The notes: generated from the letters alone by a model not told the origin. Counted from the first letter of the stretch, positions 18,987 through 28,785 are shown. The stretch is 38,518 nucleotides of DNA from Bacteroidia bacterium (GCA_023151275.1 JAKLJI010000028.1:1-38518); one strand, 5' to 3'. Made by a program: numbers and translations.

Positions 18987-19796
18987 TTGAATGAAGAAGC
19001 AAGCTATTTCGGGGTAAGCAAAGCCACCTTCCTGGAGGCTTTACTATACATTTTCAATCAGGTTAAGCTTGCCGGAAGTCCGCATGCCATTTGCATTAAG
19101 AAAGTCAGTTCCGCAAAAAACAGGTACCGGATTTCCTGGTTCAATGACAGTGATTGGTTGGTGATTGATATCTTGGAAAAAGATTCCAGAATTATCGAAC
19201 TAAAATTGGCCAAAAAGCCACCCTACTATGTGGAGGAGAGGAACACATTTTACTTGTGTTTTGGTGATGATGAATTGAAGGATTTCAAACCCTCTGTGGA
19301 GTACCTACTCGAGGTTCAGCAGTATCAGAAAGCTTATGAAGAATTGGTTCGGGATGAGCCCGTGGTGATGGACTTGGATGTCTTACAAAATTGGTTAAGC
19401 CGACATCAAGCGTTGTATGAGGAAGCCGAGCAGAAAACAAATTATTCCAAACCAAAACCTTTTAGAACACTCTACTTCAACATGGAGCTGTTGCTGGAGG
19501 AACTTGAACTGGCCCCGCAAGCGGAGTATGCATTGAACCGTTTTCGGAACATGAATAAGATAGACATGGAAGAGTGGTTAGCTGAGTTTAACCGTTTGTA
19601 CTATTGCGAGACCTTGGGCTATGAACTGAATTTTCAGGAAATGAATCCGCAAGATTTCAGTCTAAAATCAACCCTCTATCCCAATTTGTATTTCAAAGGA
19701 GAGGTGTTTTTTACCATACTTGAATTCAACGAACGCTACAAGCATTACGCTCGGGAATTGTATGAGATTCCGAAGCCCATAAAAGAGGAGGATTGA
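18987..19796 (+). CDS. 5'-truncated second copy of the unrecognised gene (probable pseudogene)
   Basis: This 269-codon frame is identical in protein to residues 31-299 of the gene at 16996-17895, apart from D to N near the junction and T to L at the position encoded by 17143-17145. The first 30 codons are missing. The homology starts at a TTG (18987), 24 bp after the KilA-N stop, and no in-frame ATG lies near. The nearby ATG at 18991 is out of frame. It could be translated from TTG, but the clean loss of the N-terminus argues for a recent partial duplication. The frame has not decayed. Function is unknown, as for the full copy. Confidence 0.7.
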   Translation: MNEEASYFGVSKATFLEALLYIFNQVKLAGSPHAICIKKVSSAKNRYRISWFNDSDWLVIDILEKDSRIIELKLAKKPPYYVEERNTFYLCFGDDELKDFKPSVEYLLEVQQYQKAYEELVRDEPVVMDLDVLQNWLSRHQALYEEAEQKTNYSKPKPFRTLYFNMELLLEELELAPQAEYALNRFRNMNKIDMEEWLAEFNRLYYCETLGYELNFQEMNPQDFSLKSTLYPNLYFKGEVFFTILEFNERYKHYARELYEIPKPIKEED

Positions 19797-19938
19797 TTGG
19801 TGTTAGCTGTTTAACAGCTTTAAAATGGAACAGTTAGTTGCCCTAGTACTCTTGGATGAGGATAAATTTTAGCACACAAATGTCAACAGTGTTGTCACAA
19901 AAACTGCTCCCAATTCAGGGCAATTTCAATAGTCTTTC

Positions 19939-20598
19939 CTAATCCCAGCATTCCATCAACAGCAGGTCGCCTTGTTGGTGTTTGATATGTACCTGGCCAT
20001 CTTCTAAGGCTTCATTTGAACTACCTGTTCTGTAGCCCAGTTCCAGACTTTCCTGCTTGAGGTTATACTTCAAGCCACTGGTTTCAATGCCTTCTACCTT
20101 GCCCAAGGGCATTAAGGACAAAGGTGTTCCCTTGGTGTACCATTTGGTGTAAGAACGCTTGAGCAAAAATATTCTGGAGTAATCATCCAAAATCACAATA
20201 TCGGCCAAGTCGCGGTATCTTGGCAATAGCGCAATATTGTTCAAGGTATGGTCGGCACGAAGTCCAGTTGCCCAAATGACATTGATGGATTGATGTCCGC
20301 GCTCAATTAACAATTCGATTCCCTTTTCAAGGTCGGTTTTGTTTTGATCGGGCAAAGCAACTATTTCAACCTGCTGATAAGCCAGGATAGCTTCGGGATT
20401 GCGGTTGCGATCGAAATCACCAGCCAAAATATCAATCTTAATCCCCAGCTCAAGCACGCGATCTACAGCGCCATCGAGCACCAAAACCACCGGACTCCAT
20501 TCCAGCAATTGGCCCAATAACTCGTTGGAACAAGAAGCTCCATTGGCAATAATCAAAGCAGGTTCCTGCTTATCGCGAACAACATGATGTGATGACAT
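19939..20598 (-). CDS. thiN: Thiamine pyrophosphokinase
   Basis: A 219-residue enzyme that transfers pyrophosphate from ATP to thiamine, giving thiamine diphosphate (EC 2.7.6.2), in the cytoplasm. Family motifs are clear: LDGAVDRVLELGIKIDILAG followed by DFDR, which is the GDFDS-type metal site; DQNKTDLEKGIELL, the Q-x-x-TDxxK motif; GLRADHTLNNIALL, the G-x-R-x-DH-x-x-N motif; and TGSSNE near the C-terminus. The length is normal for the bacterial family. ATG 20598 is taken as the start because it leaves a short leader before the first strand (PALIIANGA). It stands alone and is divergent from the large nucleotidase fusion gene. It is a housekeeping gene that marks the core chromosome here. Confidence 0.93.
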   Translation of the reverse strand: MSSHHVVRDKQEPALIIANGASCSNELLGQLLEWSPVVLVLDGAVDRVLELGIKIDILAGDFDRNRNPEAILAYQQVEIVALPDQNKTDLEKGIELLIERGHQSINVIWATGLRADHTLNNIALLPRYRDLADIVILDDYSRIFLLKRSYTKWYTKGTPLSLMPLGKVEGIETSGLKYNLKQESLELGYRTGSSNEALEDGQVHIKHQQGDLLLMECWD

Positions 20599-20705
20599 AG
20601 TTTATTAACCCGAAACGCAAAGCTAATGTTTGCCTAAGCATTTCATAAAGCTTGCTTAACCTTTTCTTAGCAATGGCTCACGTGCTTTGGACAAATTTAT
20701 CATTC

Positions 20706-23700
20706 ATGATGAAACCTGTTTCCAACCTTTTCTTTTTCGCTTGTTTGCTTGCCTTTGGAGCATTCCCCAAAGCAGGCAAAGCCCAATTGACGGCCCAGTT
20801 TCTGGGACGCTATTCAACAGGGTATTACGACAAAGCTGCTTCTGAAATTGCAGCCTATGACCCGGCATCCAAACGCATGTTTGTAATCAACGGTCCCGAC
20901 ACCAGTCTTCGCATTGTTGACATTTCCAATCCGGCCAACCCGGTTCAAACTGCTTTTATTTCCATCAAACCTTATGGCATAGACTTAACCTCTGTTGCCT
21001 GCAAAAATGGGCTGGTAGCCACGGCTGTCATCGATAGCAATGGAAAAACCAATCCCAGCTCCATTGTATTTTTTGACGTGAATGGCAATTTCATCAACAA
21101 GGTAAAAGCAGGTCCCAATGCCGACATGCTCACCTTTACTCCGGACGGAAAAAAGGTACTGGTTGCCAACGAAGGAGAGCCCAATGTAGGCTATACCATT
21201 GACCCGGAAGGCTCAGTATCTATTATTGACATTTCAAACGGTGTTGCATCTCTATCTCAAGCACAGGTAAGTCATGCAACATTTACAGGTTTTAACAATG
21301 CAGTGCTTGACAAGAGTATTCGCATTTTCGGTCGCATTCAATCAGGAGGAAATTTCCTAAGGTATTCAACTGTAGCAGAGGATTTGGAGCCTGAGTACAT
21401 CACCATTTCTCCCGACAACAAAACCGCCTGGGCCACTTGCCAGGAAAACAATTGCATAGCCGAAATCAGCATCGACAGCGCAGTGGTTCGTCGCTTAATT
21501 CCACTGGGCTTTAAAAACCACAACCTGCCCGGCAATGGCCTAGATGCATCCGACAATGGTAGTACCATAAACATTGCCAACTATCCGCTTTTTGGCATTT
21601 ACAATCCGGATGCCATTGCCTATTCCAATGGATTTTTATTCACAGCCAACGAAGGAGATGCACGCGCGGATTGGGGTGCAGCCAATGTTGAAGAAATTCG
21701 ATTTGGAAACAGTGCTTATGTTCTTGATACCGCCAAGTTTGGCGGAGCTGCCGCTGTTGCTGCTTTGAAAGCCAATTCAGCCTTGGGGCGCTTAACGGTT
21801 TCCAATCGCTTTGGAGATTTTGATAACGACGGTAAAATGGACTCTGCATTCTGTTTTGGCGGACGTTCTTTCTCGGTTTGGAATGCCACAACAGGTGCAC
21901 TGGTATGGGATTCAAAAGACCAGTTTGAACAGTATTTTGCCCAAAAGTATCCCAACAATTTCAACGCATCGCATACAAACAATACACTTAAAAACAGAAG
22001 CGATGACAAGGGACCAGAACCAGAAGGATTGACCCTTGGTAAAATTGGCGACAGCACCTATTGCTTTATCGTTCTGGAACGCATTGGTGGAGTAATGATG
22101 TACAATGTTACCAATCCCTTGAACCCTTATTTTGTGGAGTATATCAATACCCGGAATCTAAGCGTGAGTCCCTCTCAAGCCAACCTGAATGCAGTTGGTG
22201 ACCTTGGCCCTGAATCTGTAACCTTTATTCCGGCTTCACAAAGTCCGAATGGCAAAAACTTACTGTTGGTATCCAATGAAGTATCCGGCACAGTGAGCAT
22301 TATTCAATTGAATACCCGTTCTGACTTTCAACTTCAGGTATTGCATTCATCAGATATGGAATCGAGTTTGGAAGCAGTAACGGATATTCCAAACTATGCA
22401 GCTGTTATGGACAAGTTGGAAGACGAGCATGTAAACACCCTCAAGTTATCCTCAGGCGACAACTATTTACCGGGACCATTTATGTCGGCCGGCGAGGATG
22501 CCAGTTTACAAGCGCCTTTGCGCGCTACTGCCTCTTCTTATTTTGGAGGAACACAAGCCCTTCGCGCAGCCATTGGTCGCCCTGACATTGCTGTGATGAA
22601 CATTCTCGGTTTTCATGCATCAGCCATGGGCAACCATGAATTCGACTTAGGAACCTCTGAAATGAACAGCATTATTGGAGTTGATATCCGCAACAATGGC
22701 AACGACAAACGCTGGATAGGCGCTCAATTTCCATTCCTAAGCGCTAACCTGAATTTTAGCAATGATGCGAACTTAAGCTATCTGTTTACCAATCAGCGCT
22801 TGCATGTTGACTCCTTCAAAACAAAATCAACCATTACAACAAACACTCAAAAGAAAGGCATTGCACCTTCAGCCATTGTTACCTTGAATGGACAAAAAAT
22901 AGGTTTAGTTGGAGCAACCACTCAGATTTTGGCCAAGATATCATCACCGGGAGCCACCACGGTAACTGGTCCAAATCAAGATGATATGCCTGCCCTTGCT
23001 GCCATTCTGCAACCCGTTATCGATTCGATGCGCATAGGAGAAGGCATCAACAAAATTATCTTATTAAGTCACTTGCAGCAGTTATCACTTGAAGAAGCAT
23101 TAGCCCCTCTGTTGAAGGGAGTTGACATCATTATTGCAGGAGGTTCTCATACCCTTCTTGCCGACTCAAACGACAGACTCAGACCAGGACATAGTGCGGT
23201 TAAATCGTATCCGGTATTGACACAAAACGCCGATAACGAGCCTGTAGCCATTTTGAATACCGCTTCGGAATGGAAATATATTGGTCGATTTGTAGTTGAT
23301 TTTGACAGTACCGGAAAACTAATTCCTTCCTTGTTAAACAGCCAGATTAATGGAGCTTATGCAACAGACAGTTTGATGGTAAGCAGTTTGTACGGTGATT
23401 ACAATGCGGCCTTTGCTACCGGAACAAAAGGTGCTTTGGTAAAACAACTCACCAACGCCATTCAAAATGTAATTATTGCCAAAGACGGTAACAAATTTGG
23501 CAAGGCTAATGTCTTTCTTGAAGGCCGCAGGAATTTTGCACGTACCGAAGAAACCAATCTAGGTAATTTATCCGCTGATGCCAACCTGTGGATGGCCCGC
23601 AGAGTTGACCCAGGCGTTACAGTATCCATCAAAAACGGAGGAGGAATTCGTTCAGCTATTGGCGAAGTATTTGCGGTTGGAAGTTCAGTTAGTTTGTTGC

Positions 23701-26279
23701 CTACTGCTCCAAATGCATCAGCAAACAAAAGCCGCGGTGATATTAGCCAGCTTGATATTGAGAATTCATTACGCTTTAACAACAAATTGTCTATTCTTAC
23801 TGTAAATGCAGCAGGATTGAAGCGATTGGTTGAACATGGTATTGCTGCCACAAGGCCAAATCAAACACCTGGTCAGTTCCCACAGGTTGGAGGTATTCAA
23901 TTCAGTTACGATACTACCAAAGCAAGTGGTTCAAAAATTTGGTCGATGGTGGTGCTCGACAGCAACAATGTACGCAGAGATACTATCGTTCGTAATGGCC
24001 AGTTGTATGGAGATACAAGCCGTACCTTTAAAGTGGTAACACTTGATTTCCTTGCAGGTGGAGGCGATAATTATCCATTCCCTGCCAATGGATTTAACCG
24101 TATCAATCTTGATACGGCATTGAAAGATGCCATGCTGGCAAGCTTTGCAGCCATTGGCTCGGAGCAGGATGCCTTTGCCGAGTATATGTTGGCGAAACAT
24201 ACAAGCAACCCTTATTCCATTCGCGACACCTCACTATTGGGTGACACCCGCATTCAATTGCTGAATGCGCGTAAAGATGGCATTTTCCCTGAAACGAATC
24301 CTGCAATCAGCATTGCTGAAGCCAGAGCTACCGCAGCTCCAACATTGGTTCGGGTACGCGGTATAGTTAACCGAGCTTATGGACGATTCATTTATATTCA
24401 GGACCAGAATGCCGGTATTGGCGTGCGTCAATCAACAGGAGCACTCGTAGATGCCATTGCCTCCGGTGCACTTGCAGAAGGCGATAGTGTTGAAGTAATC
24501 GCAGCTCGAAATGAATTCAACAACTATGCCCAACTACAATTGAATTCCGGTGCTTATACATCAACCAATACGGTGATTAAATTGGGCTCTGGAAAAACCA
24601 TCAACCCCATTCAGCTCAGCGTAAAACAACTGCTTGCCAATCCTGAAGTTTTTGAAAGCAGGTTGGTAAAAATTACAGGACTTCGTTCGGTACAACAAGG
24701 TAATTTTGCGGCAAGTGCTAACTACACAGTATTTGATGGAACCACTGTTGGAGACACTGTTGTTCTTCGTGTAATTGCCGCGGCAGATACTGAATTGGAT
24801 GACGCCCCGGCCTTGGCCATTCCAAAGCAAACCTTCACCTTTGAAGGCATACTGGCTCAATTTTGTTCGTCACCTGCTTCAGGCTGTACAACCGGATACC
24901 AATTGTATGCCATTCGCAAAAAAGACATCACAGCCGATGTATTCACATTGGGGGCTTTCAGCTTAGTAACACCGGCAAATAACAGTCGCTTAGTTGCAGA
25001 AGCTTCAAACCAATCAACGGTACAAATCAATTGGACCAAATCTCAACATGCCATTGCTTATAAATGGATGATTGATGCAGCAAGCGGAAATTTCAATCCT
25101 GCTTTGTTAAGTCTTCCATCAACCAACAATGGAACAGATACCAGCCTTACATTACCTGTTTCAGGCATTGACGCCTTTCTTGCCTCAACGGGATTAAAAC
25201 CTGGAGATAGCATTTTAACCAAATGGACTGTTCGTGCGTATGGTGCATCAAACGATTCGTTGGACGCAACTCAAAGCTTCAATTTAACCTTGGTTCGCAA
25301 ACCTGTGCTTGGTTCATTCAGTTTGATTGCTCCTAGCGACAATAACCGCTTAACCGTTGAAGAAGGAAGTGGAACACCTGTGCAAATCAGCTGGAACAAA
25401 TCGAGCCTTGCGCTGGCTTACAAATGGATGGCAAAAACCTCAGCTGGAAACTTTGAACAAGCCTTACTAAGTATTCCTTCCGATAAATCAGGCTCTGATA
25501 CCCTATTAAGTTTAACATCAGGAATTGTTGATGCTGTGCTTGCCAGCAAGGGCATTGCCAAAGGGGATTCTCTAGATTTGATTTGGACCGTTTTTGCTTA
25601 CCTCAATCCAATGGATTCCTTAAAAGCAAGTCAAGATTTCCGTGTTCGTATTGTACGCGCAAATCCCTTGACAGCCTTCAATCTGATAAGTCCTGCAAAC
25701 AACCTAAGGCTTGTAACAAAATCAGGTGATAATACTCCGGTTGATATAACCTGGAGTGCATCAACCAGTAATGCAGACTATACCTGGTTATTGAGTGCTA
25801 ACCAAACAATGACCCCTGTGTTGAGCAGCTTACCATCGAACAATGCTGGAAAGGCAACATCCTTAACCTTAACACTTGGCGCCATAGATGACTTACTTGC
25901 AAGCAATGGGCTTGCTGAAGGTGATTCAATAAACTTATTCTGGACAGTTAGAGCCGGCAGAGGAGCTGAAAGCAGAAATGCTGAACAGACATTTGGAATT
26001 CGTTTGGTAAGGGACAAAGCAACCGGAATTGTAAAAATCATTCTTATGGATATATACAGCATCTATCCAAATCCTGCAAAAGACCAGCTTCATATTGAAA
26101 GCAGCAGTTCTGAAGCCTATTCGGTTGAGGTGTACAACTTAAATGGACAACAAGTTGCCAAATGGGAAATGGCAAGCGGAAACAGAAGTTTACCTGTACA
26201 TCAATTGGAAAAAGGCATTTACCTGATTCGTTTGAAAACAGACTTTTCTGAAATCAACAAACGCTTAGTGATTGATTAA
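20706..26279 (+). CDS. Secreted choice-of-anchor I / 5'-nucleotidase-like fusion with T9SS type A tail
   Basis: About 1857 residues from ATG 20706. That start puts a classic signal peptide (MMKPVSNLFFFACLLAFGA) at the N-terminus; the frame is open to ATG 20652. Next comes a beta-propeller-like choice-of-anchor I domain (about 27-540; VANEGEPN, TANEGDAR, DKGPEPEGL). A UshA-type metallophosphoesterase follows with D550-x-E552, SGDN 583-586, GNHE 642-645, H789 and GGSH815. The 5'-nucleotidase C-terminal domain includes KNGGGIRSAIG and FLAGGGDNYPF. Then come an OB-like DUF5689-type segment (about 1199-1412), three tandem SusE-like Ig modules starting near 1418, 1538 and 1657, and a T9SS type A tail (1782-1857; YPNPAKDQL, LEKGIYLIRL). 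It probably hydrolyses extracellular nucleotides or other phosphoesters at the cell surface. It is monocistronic and closed by a hairpin. Confidence 0.9.
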   Translation: MMKPVSNLFFFACLLAFGAFPKAGKAQLTAQFLGRYSTGYYDKAASEIAAYDPASKRMFVINGPDTSLRIVDISNPANPVQTAFISIKPYGIDLTSVACKNGLVATAVIDSNGKTNPSSIVFFDVNGNFINKVKAGPNADMLTFTPDGKKVLVANEGEPNVGYTIDPEGSVSIIDISNGVASLSQAQVSHATFTGFNNAVLDKSIRIFGRIQSGGNFLRYSTVAEDLEPEYITISPDNKTAWATCQENNCIAEISIDSAVVRRLIPLGFKNHNLPGNGLDASDNGSTINIANYPLFGIYNPDAIAYSNGFLFTANEGDARADWGAANVEEIRFGNSAYVLDTAKFGGAAAVAALKANSALGRLTVSNRFGDFDNDGKMDSAFCFGGRSFSVWNATTGALVWDSKDQFEQYFAQKYPNNFNASHTNNTLKNRSDDKGPEPEGLTLGKIGDSTYCFIVLERIGGVMMYNVTNPLNPYFVEYINTRNLSVSPSQANLNAVGDLGPESVTFIPASQSPNGKNLLLVSNEVSGTVSIIQLNTRSDFQLQVLHSSDMESSLEAVTDIPNYAAVMDKLEDEHVNTLKLSSGDNYLPGPFMSAGEDASLQAPLRATASSYFGGTQALRAAIGRPDIAVMNILGFHASAMGNHEFDLGTSEMNSIIGVDIRNNGNDKRWIGAQFPFLSANLNFSNDANLSYLFTNQRLHVDSFKTKSTITTNTQKKGIAPSAIVTLNGQKIGLVGATTQILAKISSPGATTVTGPNQDDMPALAAILQPVIDSMRIGEGINKIILLSHLQQLSLEEALAPLLKGVDIIIAGGSHTLLADSNDRLRPGHSAVKSYPVLTQNADNEPVAILNTASEWKYIGRFVVDFDSTGKLIPSLLNSQINGAYATDSLMVSSLYGDYNAAFATGTKGALVKQLTNAIQNVIIAKDGNKFGKANVFLEGRRNFARTEETNLGNLSADANLWMARRVDPGVTVSIKNGGGIRSAIGEVFAVGSSVSLLPTAPNASANKSRGDISQLDIENSLRFNNKLSILTVNAAGLKRLVEHGIAATRPNQTPGQFPQVGGIQFSYDTTKASGSKIWSMVVLDSNNVRRDTIVRNGQLYGDTSRTFKVVTLDFLAGGGDNYPFPANGFNRINLDTALKDAMLASFAAIGSEQDAFAEYMLAKHTSNPYSIRDTSLLGDTRIQLLNARKDGIFPETNPAISIAEARATAAPTLVRVRGIVNRAYGRFIYIQDQNAGIGVRQSTGALVDAIASGALAEGDSVEVIAARNEFNNYAQLQLNSGAYTSTNTVIKLGSGKTINPIQLSVKQLLANPEVFESRLVKITGLRSVQQGNFAASANYTVFDGTTVGDTVVLRVIAAADTELDDAPALAIPKQTFTFEGILAQFCSSPASGCTTGYQLYAIRKKDITADVFTLGAFSLVTPANNSRLVAEASNQSTVQINWTKSQHAIAYKWMIDAASGNFNPALLSLPSTNNGTDTSLTLPVSGIDAFLASTGLKPGDSILTKWTVRAYGASNDSLDATQSFNLTLVRKPVLGSFSLIAPSDNNRLTVEEGSGTPVQISWNKSSLALAYKWMAKTSAGNFEQALLSIPSDKSGSDTLLSLTSGIVDAVLASKGIAKGDSLDLIWTVFAYLNPMDSLKASQDFRVRIVRANPLTAFNLISPANNLRLVTKSGDNTPVDITWSASTSNADYTWLLSANQTMTPVLSSLPSNNAGKATSLTLTLGAIDDLLASNGLAEGDSINLFWTVRAGRGAESRNAEQTFGIRLVRDKATGIVKIILMDIYSIYPNPAKDQLHIESSSSEAYSVEVYNLNGQQVAKWEMASGNRSLPVHQLEKGIYLIRLKTDFSEINKRLVID

Positions 26280-26295
26280 TTGAGTCACTTTTTTA

Positions 26296-26337
26296 AAACA
26301 AGAAGGGCCATCGGAAAACCGATGGCCCTTCTTGTTT
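26296..26337. terminator. Strong hairpin terminator after the nucleotidase fusion
   Basis: A perfect 19-bp stem (26296-26314 with 26319-26337) with an AAAA loop lies 17 bp past the stop codon. The GGGCCATCGG core is GC-rich and a T-run precedes the left arm. It separates this plus-strand gene from the minus-strand Rhs array and could work in both directions. Confidence 0.85.
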
Positions 26338-26450
26338 GTTCGCAATTCAATTAATTGAGCAAACTTATTTTGGGATGTCAAGCATTTCCCCCTCAAACCC
26401 ATTCCGATTTAAGTAAACCATATAGCAAAGAATCTCCTGACTTGTCCCTT

Positions 26451-27497
26451 TTAGTGCGGTGGCTCTTGTGAATATGCAATACCTTTCATTTGTCTAGCAG
26501 CTAAAACTCTATCTTTTGGACCCTCCCCATTTTCATCGATTAATTTTAATGGTGAATTTCCCGCAAAACAATACGGAGAGATGGACAAAAATTGAAATGA
26601 CTTAGGGTCAATTGATAAAAATCTACCAAGATTTGAATAATAAATCCTAGCTCCAAAATCATAGGCGTTTCCGGTGCCGTTAATTTCATTGTCTTTCTCC
26701 ATGGTATTAAACCCAAACCTATACTCCCCACCATTCCAAGTTCTTCCAGCTAGCGGCGACCCAAAGGGTGAATAATCTGTTGCTGATATTCGCTCTGCTG
26801 TGAAGTGGGTAAAGGTAGTTCCAGTGAAGTTGGCTGTCTTTTTATCGGAGATCACAGTTAATACATTCCCTAAATGATTTGCTAGTTCATATCGCTTGGC
26901 GCCACGTTCTAATTGGTAGGACCTATACAAATAAGTTACTTCTTCCGGGGTTTCAATTACGTATTCGTTGTTGGTGATTTGGTTGTCGTTGTTTAGGTCT
27001 CTTGCTATGCGCTTGCTAATGGTTCTGTTGGCTTCGTAAAATCCTAATCTTGCACTTCCGTAGATATGCCATTCGTCCACCTTGATTTCATCTACGTACA
27101 AATTGCTTTGTTGCGCAAATTCAGTTACTAGTTGATCAAACATGCTTTGGCCAAAATGGGTCTTTATCTTCTGGAAGTAATTCTCCATGCCAGTTGCAAA
27201 GGGCGTTCCATAAAGATTACCCGGGCTGGTTTGGTAGCTTGCCACCAAGGCCGGATTTCTTAGCGTTGACAAATAAATAGAACTCGTGAAATCGTTTTCA
27301 AAATACCAGTTTATCAGCCAGTTCTTTTTTTGTTGCTCTGTGCTTATTCCTGTGCCTTGAACTTGCGCTATCATGGTACTACTCAAGGTAGTGGTATTTT
27401 GGGAATTTAGGAGGCTGAATAGATAAGATAATCCAAGCTCCTCGCAGCTAAAATTAAAATTGTCTTCGTTGGTGTTCTGGAATATCTCGTTGATTCT
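26451..27497 (-). pseudogene. Rhs core fragment with a truncated C-terminal tip
   Basis: The reading frame is open from 27497 and picks up the Rhs core at NEIFQNTNEDNF. It then runs through MIAQVQGTGISTEQQKKNW, YELANHLGNVLTVISDKK and ATDYSPFG to the hypervariable junction near FLSIDPKSFQFLSISPYC. No plausible start codon precedes it, so it is a 5'-truncated relic. The tip after the junction is short: GPKDRVLAARQMKGIAYS, ending at 26451. That pattern (A-R-x-M-x-G-x-x-Y) resembles the first helix of an NlpC/P60 peptidase tip. Past the stop another frame continues with TSQEILCYM and runs to about 26370, so the tip looks frameshifted. It is the leftmost, distal element of the array. No immunity gene was seen beside it. 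Confidence 0.8.
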
Positions 27498-27836
27498 TCA
27501 AAGGGGAAAGCTTCCAATTGATTTATTCATTCCAAGCTCTGAGTAGGTAATAGTAAAACCTTTACTACCACTGATTACATCCAATAATGGGCTTCGCTGT
27601 CTAATGGCAACTTAGCCCAGGTTTAAGCCTTAATAGTTGTTTCTGTTCATTGACTCTCAATTTTATCCGCCCCTTTCTTCAGATTTAGCATCAGCACCTG
27701 AACCCTTGCATTGTATTAACGATTCCGCTCGTTCAATACGGTCACTTTATAGAATAATGGTATGAGCAATGCACAAAAATAAGGATGCCGTGTATCGCAA
27801 AACATCCTTTTATACTTTCTTATTTTAGGACATAAT
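27498..27836. other. Gap between Rhs relic and ParE-like gene
   Basis: No complete gene was seen. Next to the Rhs relic, on the minus strand, a frame reads SPLLDVISGSKGFTITYSE and ends at the TGA 27498-27500. This may be the tail of a lost protein fused to the core junction. The part nearest parE holds a terminator-like hairpin (listed separately). The middle (27600-27770) shows nothing recognisable. Confidence 0.5.
27781..27809 (-). terminator. Terminator of the ParDE-like module
   Basis: On the minus strand, AAGGATG (27809-27803) pairs with CATCCTT (27787-27781) around a 15-nt loop and is followed by ATTTTTG. It lies about 30 bp past the ParE stop codon. Confidence 0.6.
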
Positions 27837-28142
27837 CTAATAGGTGATTGGATCTTGGCTTGAATGTCTAAACCTTGTTATGATGATTGCATCCGGTTCT
27901 ATTTTGTATGATACCCTAATACTATCTCTGCTGAATACTCTGTATGTCCCATCGTTATTACTCTTGAGTTCATCCTCTCTGTACATTTCGGGATTAACTG
28001 GAATAGACTTAATCAAATTCATAATCCTCGTTTTGACCCTTTTAGCATTGATCGGGGAATTCTGTTTAATATGATCTAGTATATCAACGAAGCTTTGAAG
28101 AGCTCTTTCATCCCAACGGATTTGTCTTATTTGCTTTCCCAT
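27837..28142 (-). CDS. RelE/ParE superfamily toxin
   Basis: A 101-residue basic protein of normal length for RelE/ParE toxins. It starts with an IRWDERALQSFVDILDHI helix, followed by KRVKTRIMNLIKSI. The C-terminal strands include GTYRVFSRDSIRVSYK and an IIITRFRHSSQDP end, typical of ParE-like proteins. ParE homologues poison gyrase and RelE homologues cleave mRNA at the ribosome; sequence alone does not say which applies here. The gene overlaps the upstream antitoxin by 16 bp, so the two are co-translated. It sits between Rhs core fragments. Confidence 0.85.
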   Translation of the reverse strand: MGKQIRQIRWDERALQSFVDILDHIKQNSPINAKRVKTRIMNLIKSIPVNPEMYREDELKSNNDGTYRVFSRDSIRVSYKIEPDAIIITRFRHSSQDPITY

Positions 28143-28357
28143 TTATTAAGCACGGCTTCTACCTCATCGTAAGTAGAAAATTTACCACTTCGAACTCTTT
28201 CAACAGCCTCATCAATTTCACTGTTGTAATCCGCAATGAAATTCTTTATTGCTTTTGCCTTAGCAAGGGTAAGCTCTTTTACTTTATCCAATAACACTTC
28301 ATCTTTGGTATTCAGAACCCATTCTGCTATTTTTTTTCTCTCTGCTACCGTAGTCAT
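28127..28357 (-). CDS. ParD/RelB-like antitoxin
   Basis: A 76-residue, mostly helical acidic protein (MTTVAERKKIAEWVLN, then KVKELTLAKAKAIKNF). Its C-terminus, SGKFSTYDEVEAVLNKWESK, is typical of antitoxins partnered with Bacteroidota RelE/ParE toxins; this segment normally wraps and neutralises the toxin. It is the first gene of the pair and overlaps the toxin by 16 bp. Autorepression is expected from the family, but no operator was identified in the short AT-rich leader. Identification rests mainly on context and composition. Confidence 0.8.
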   Translation of the reverse strand: MTTVAERKKIAEWVLNTKDEVLLDKVKELTLAKAKAIKNFIADYNSEIDEAVERVRSGKFSTYDEVEAVLNKWESK

Positions 28358-28607
28358 TGCAATAATCTTTATACTTCAAATTTAGAAAAATCCGATAATA
28401 AAATCAACCCAGCGGATGAACCCTGTTTACCTGTTCCTGTTGCTTTTCCAACAAGATTTGTTGGTAGCTGGTCTTTGAAAATACCCTCTTCCCCCCTTCA
28501 TGCATCCTTGCTTACTCCAAGTGGATTTCTTCTCCTTCAACCATCCAATAAGTAGGCTTAGCGAATAGTTCTGAGGTTCAAATTCTAGCGGTGAACAAGG
28601 ACTAACT

Positions 28608-28785
28608 TGTTTATTTCTATTAGCTTCATAAACTCCTAATCTGCTTGAGCCATAGATATGCCATTCGTCCACCTTAATTTCATCTACATACAAATTCCTT
28701 TGTTGCGCAAATTCGGTTAGCAATTGATCAAACATGCTTTGGCCAAAATGGTTCCTTATTTTTACAAAGGAGCATTCCATGTTGA
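28608..28785 (-). pseudogene. Internal Rhs core fragment
   Basis: The minus strand encodes KIRNHFGQSMFDQLL, TEFAQQRNLYVDEIKVDEWH and IYGSSRLGVYEANRN, an internal part of the same Rhs core found elsewhere in the array. Homology begins near the codons for ME and stops at NRN, just before the usual TISKR. No start codon, hypervariable junction or tip is present. The frame runs on to 28427 through sequence I do not recognise. It is a remnant flanked by ParDE on one side and a MITE-like element on the other. Confidence 0.8.

Noticed and set aside
18987-19796. Assembly artefact as the explanation for the second gene copy
   Set aside because: Scattered mismatches, a different 5' junction and diverged 3' flanks show two real loci, although read-level confirmation would be welcome.
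20623-20631. TAATGTTTG as a promoter -7 box for the nucleotidase fusion
   Set aside because: The spacing inside the box is one base too long for TAnnTTTG and no -33 element is visible.
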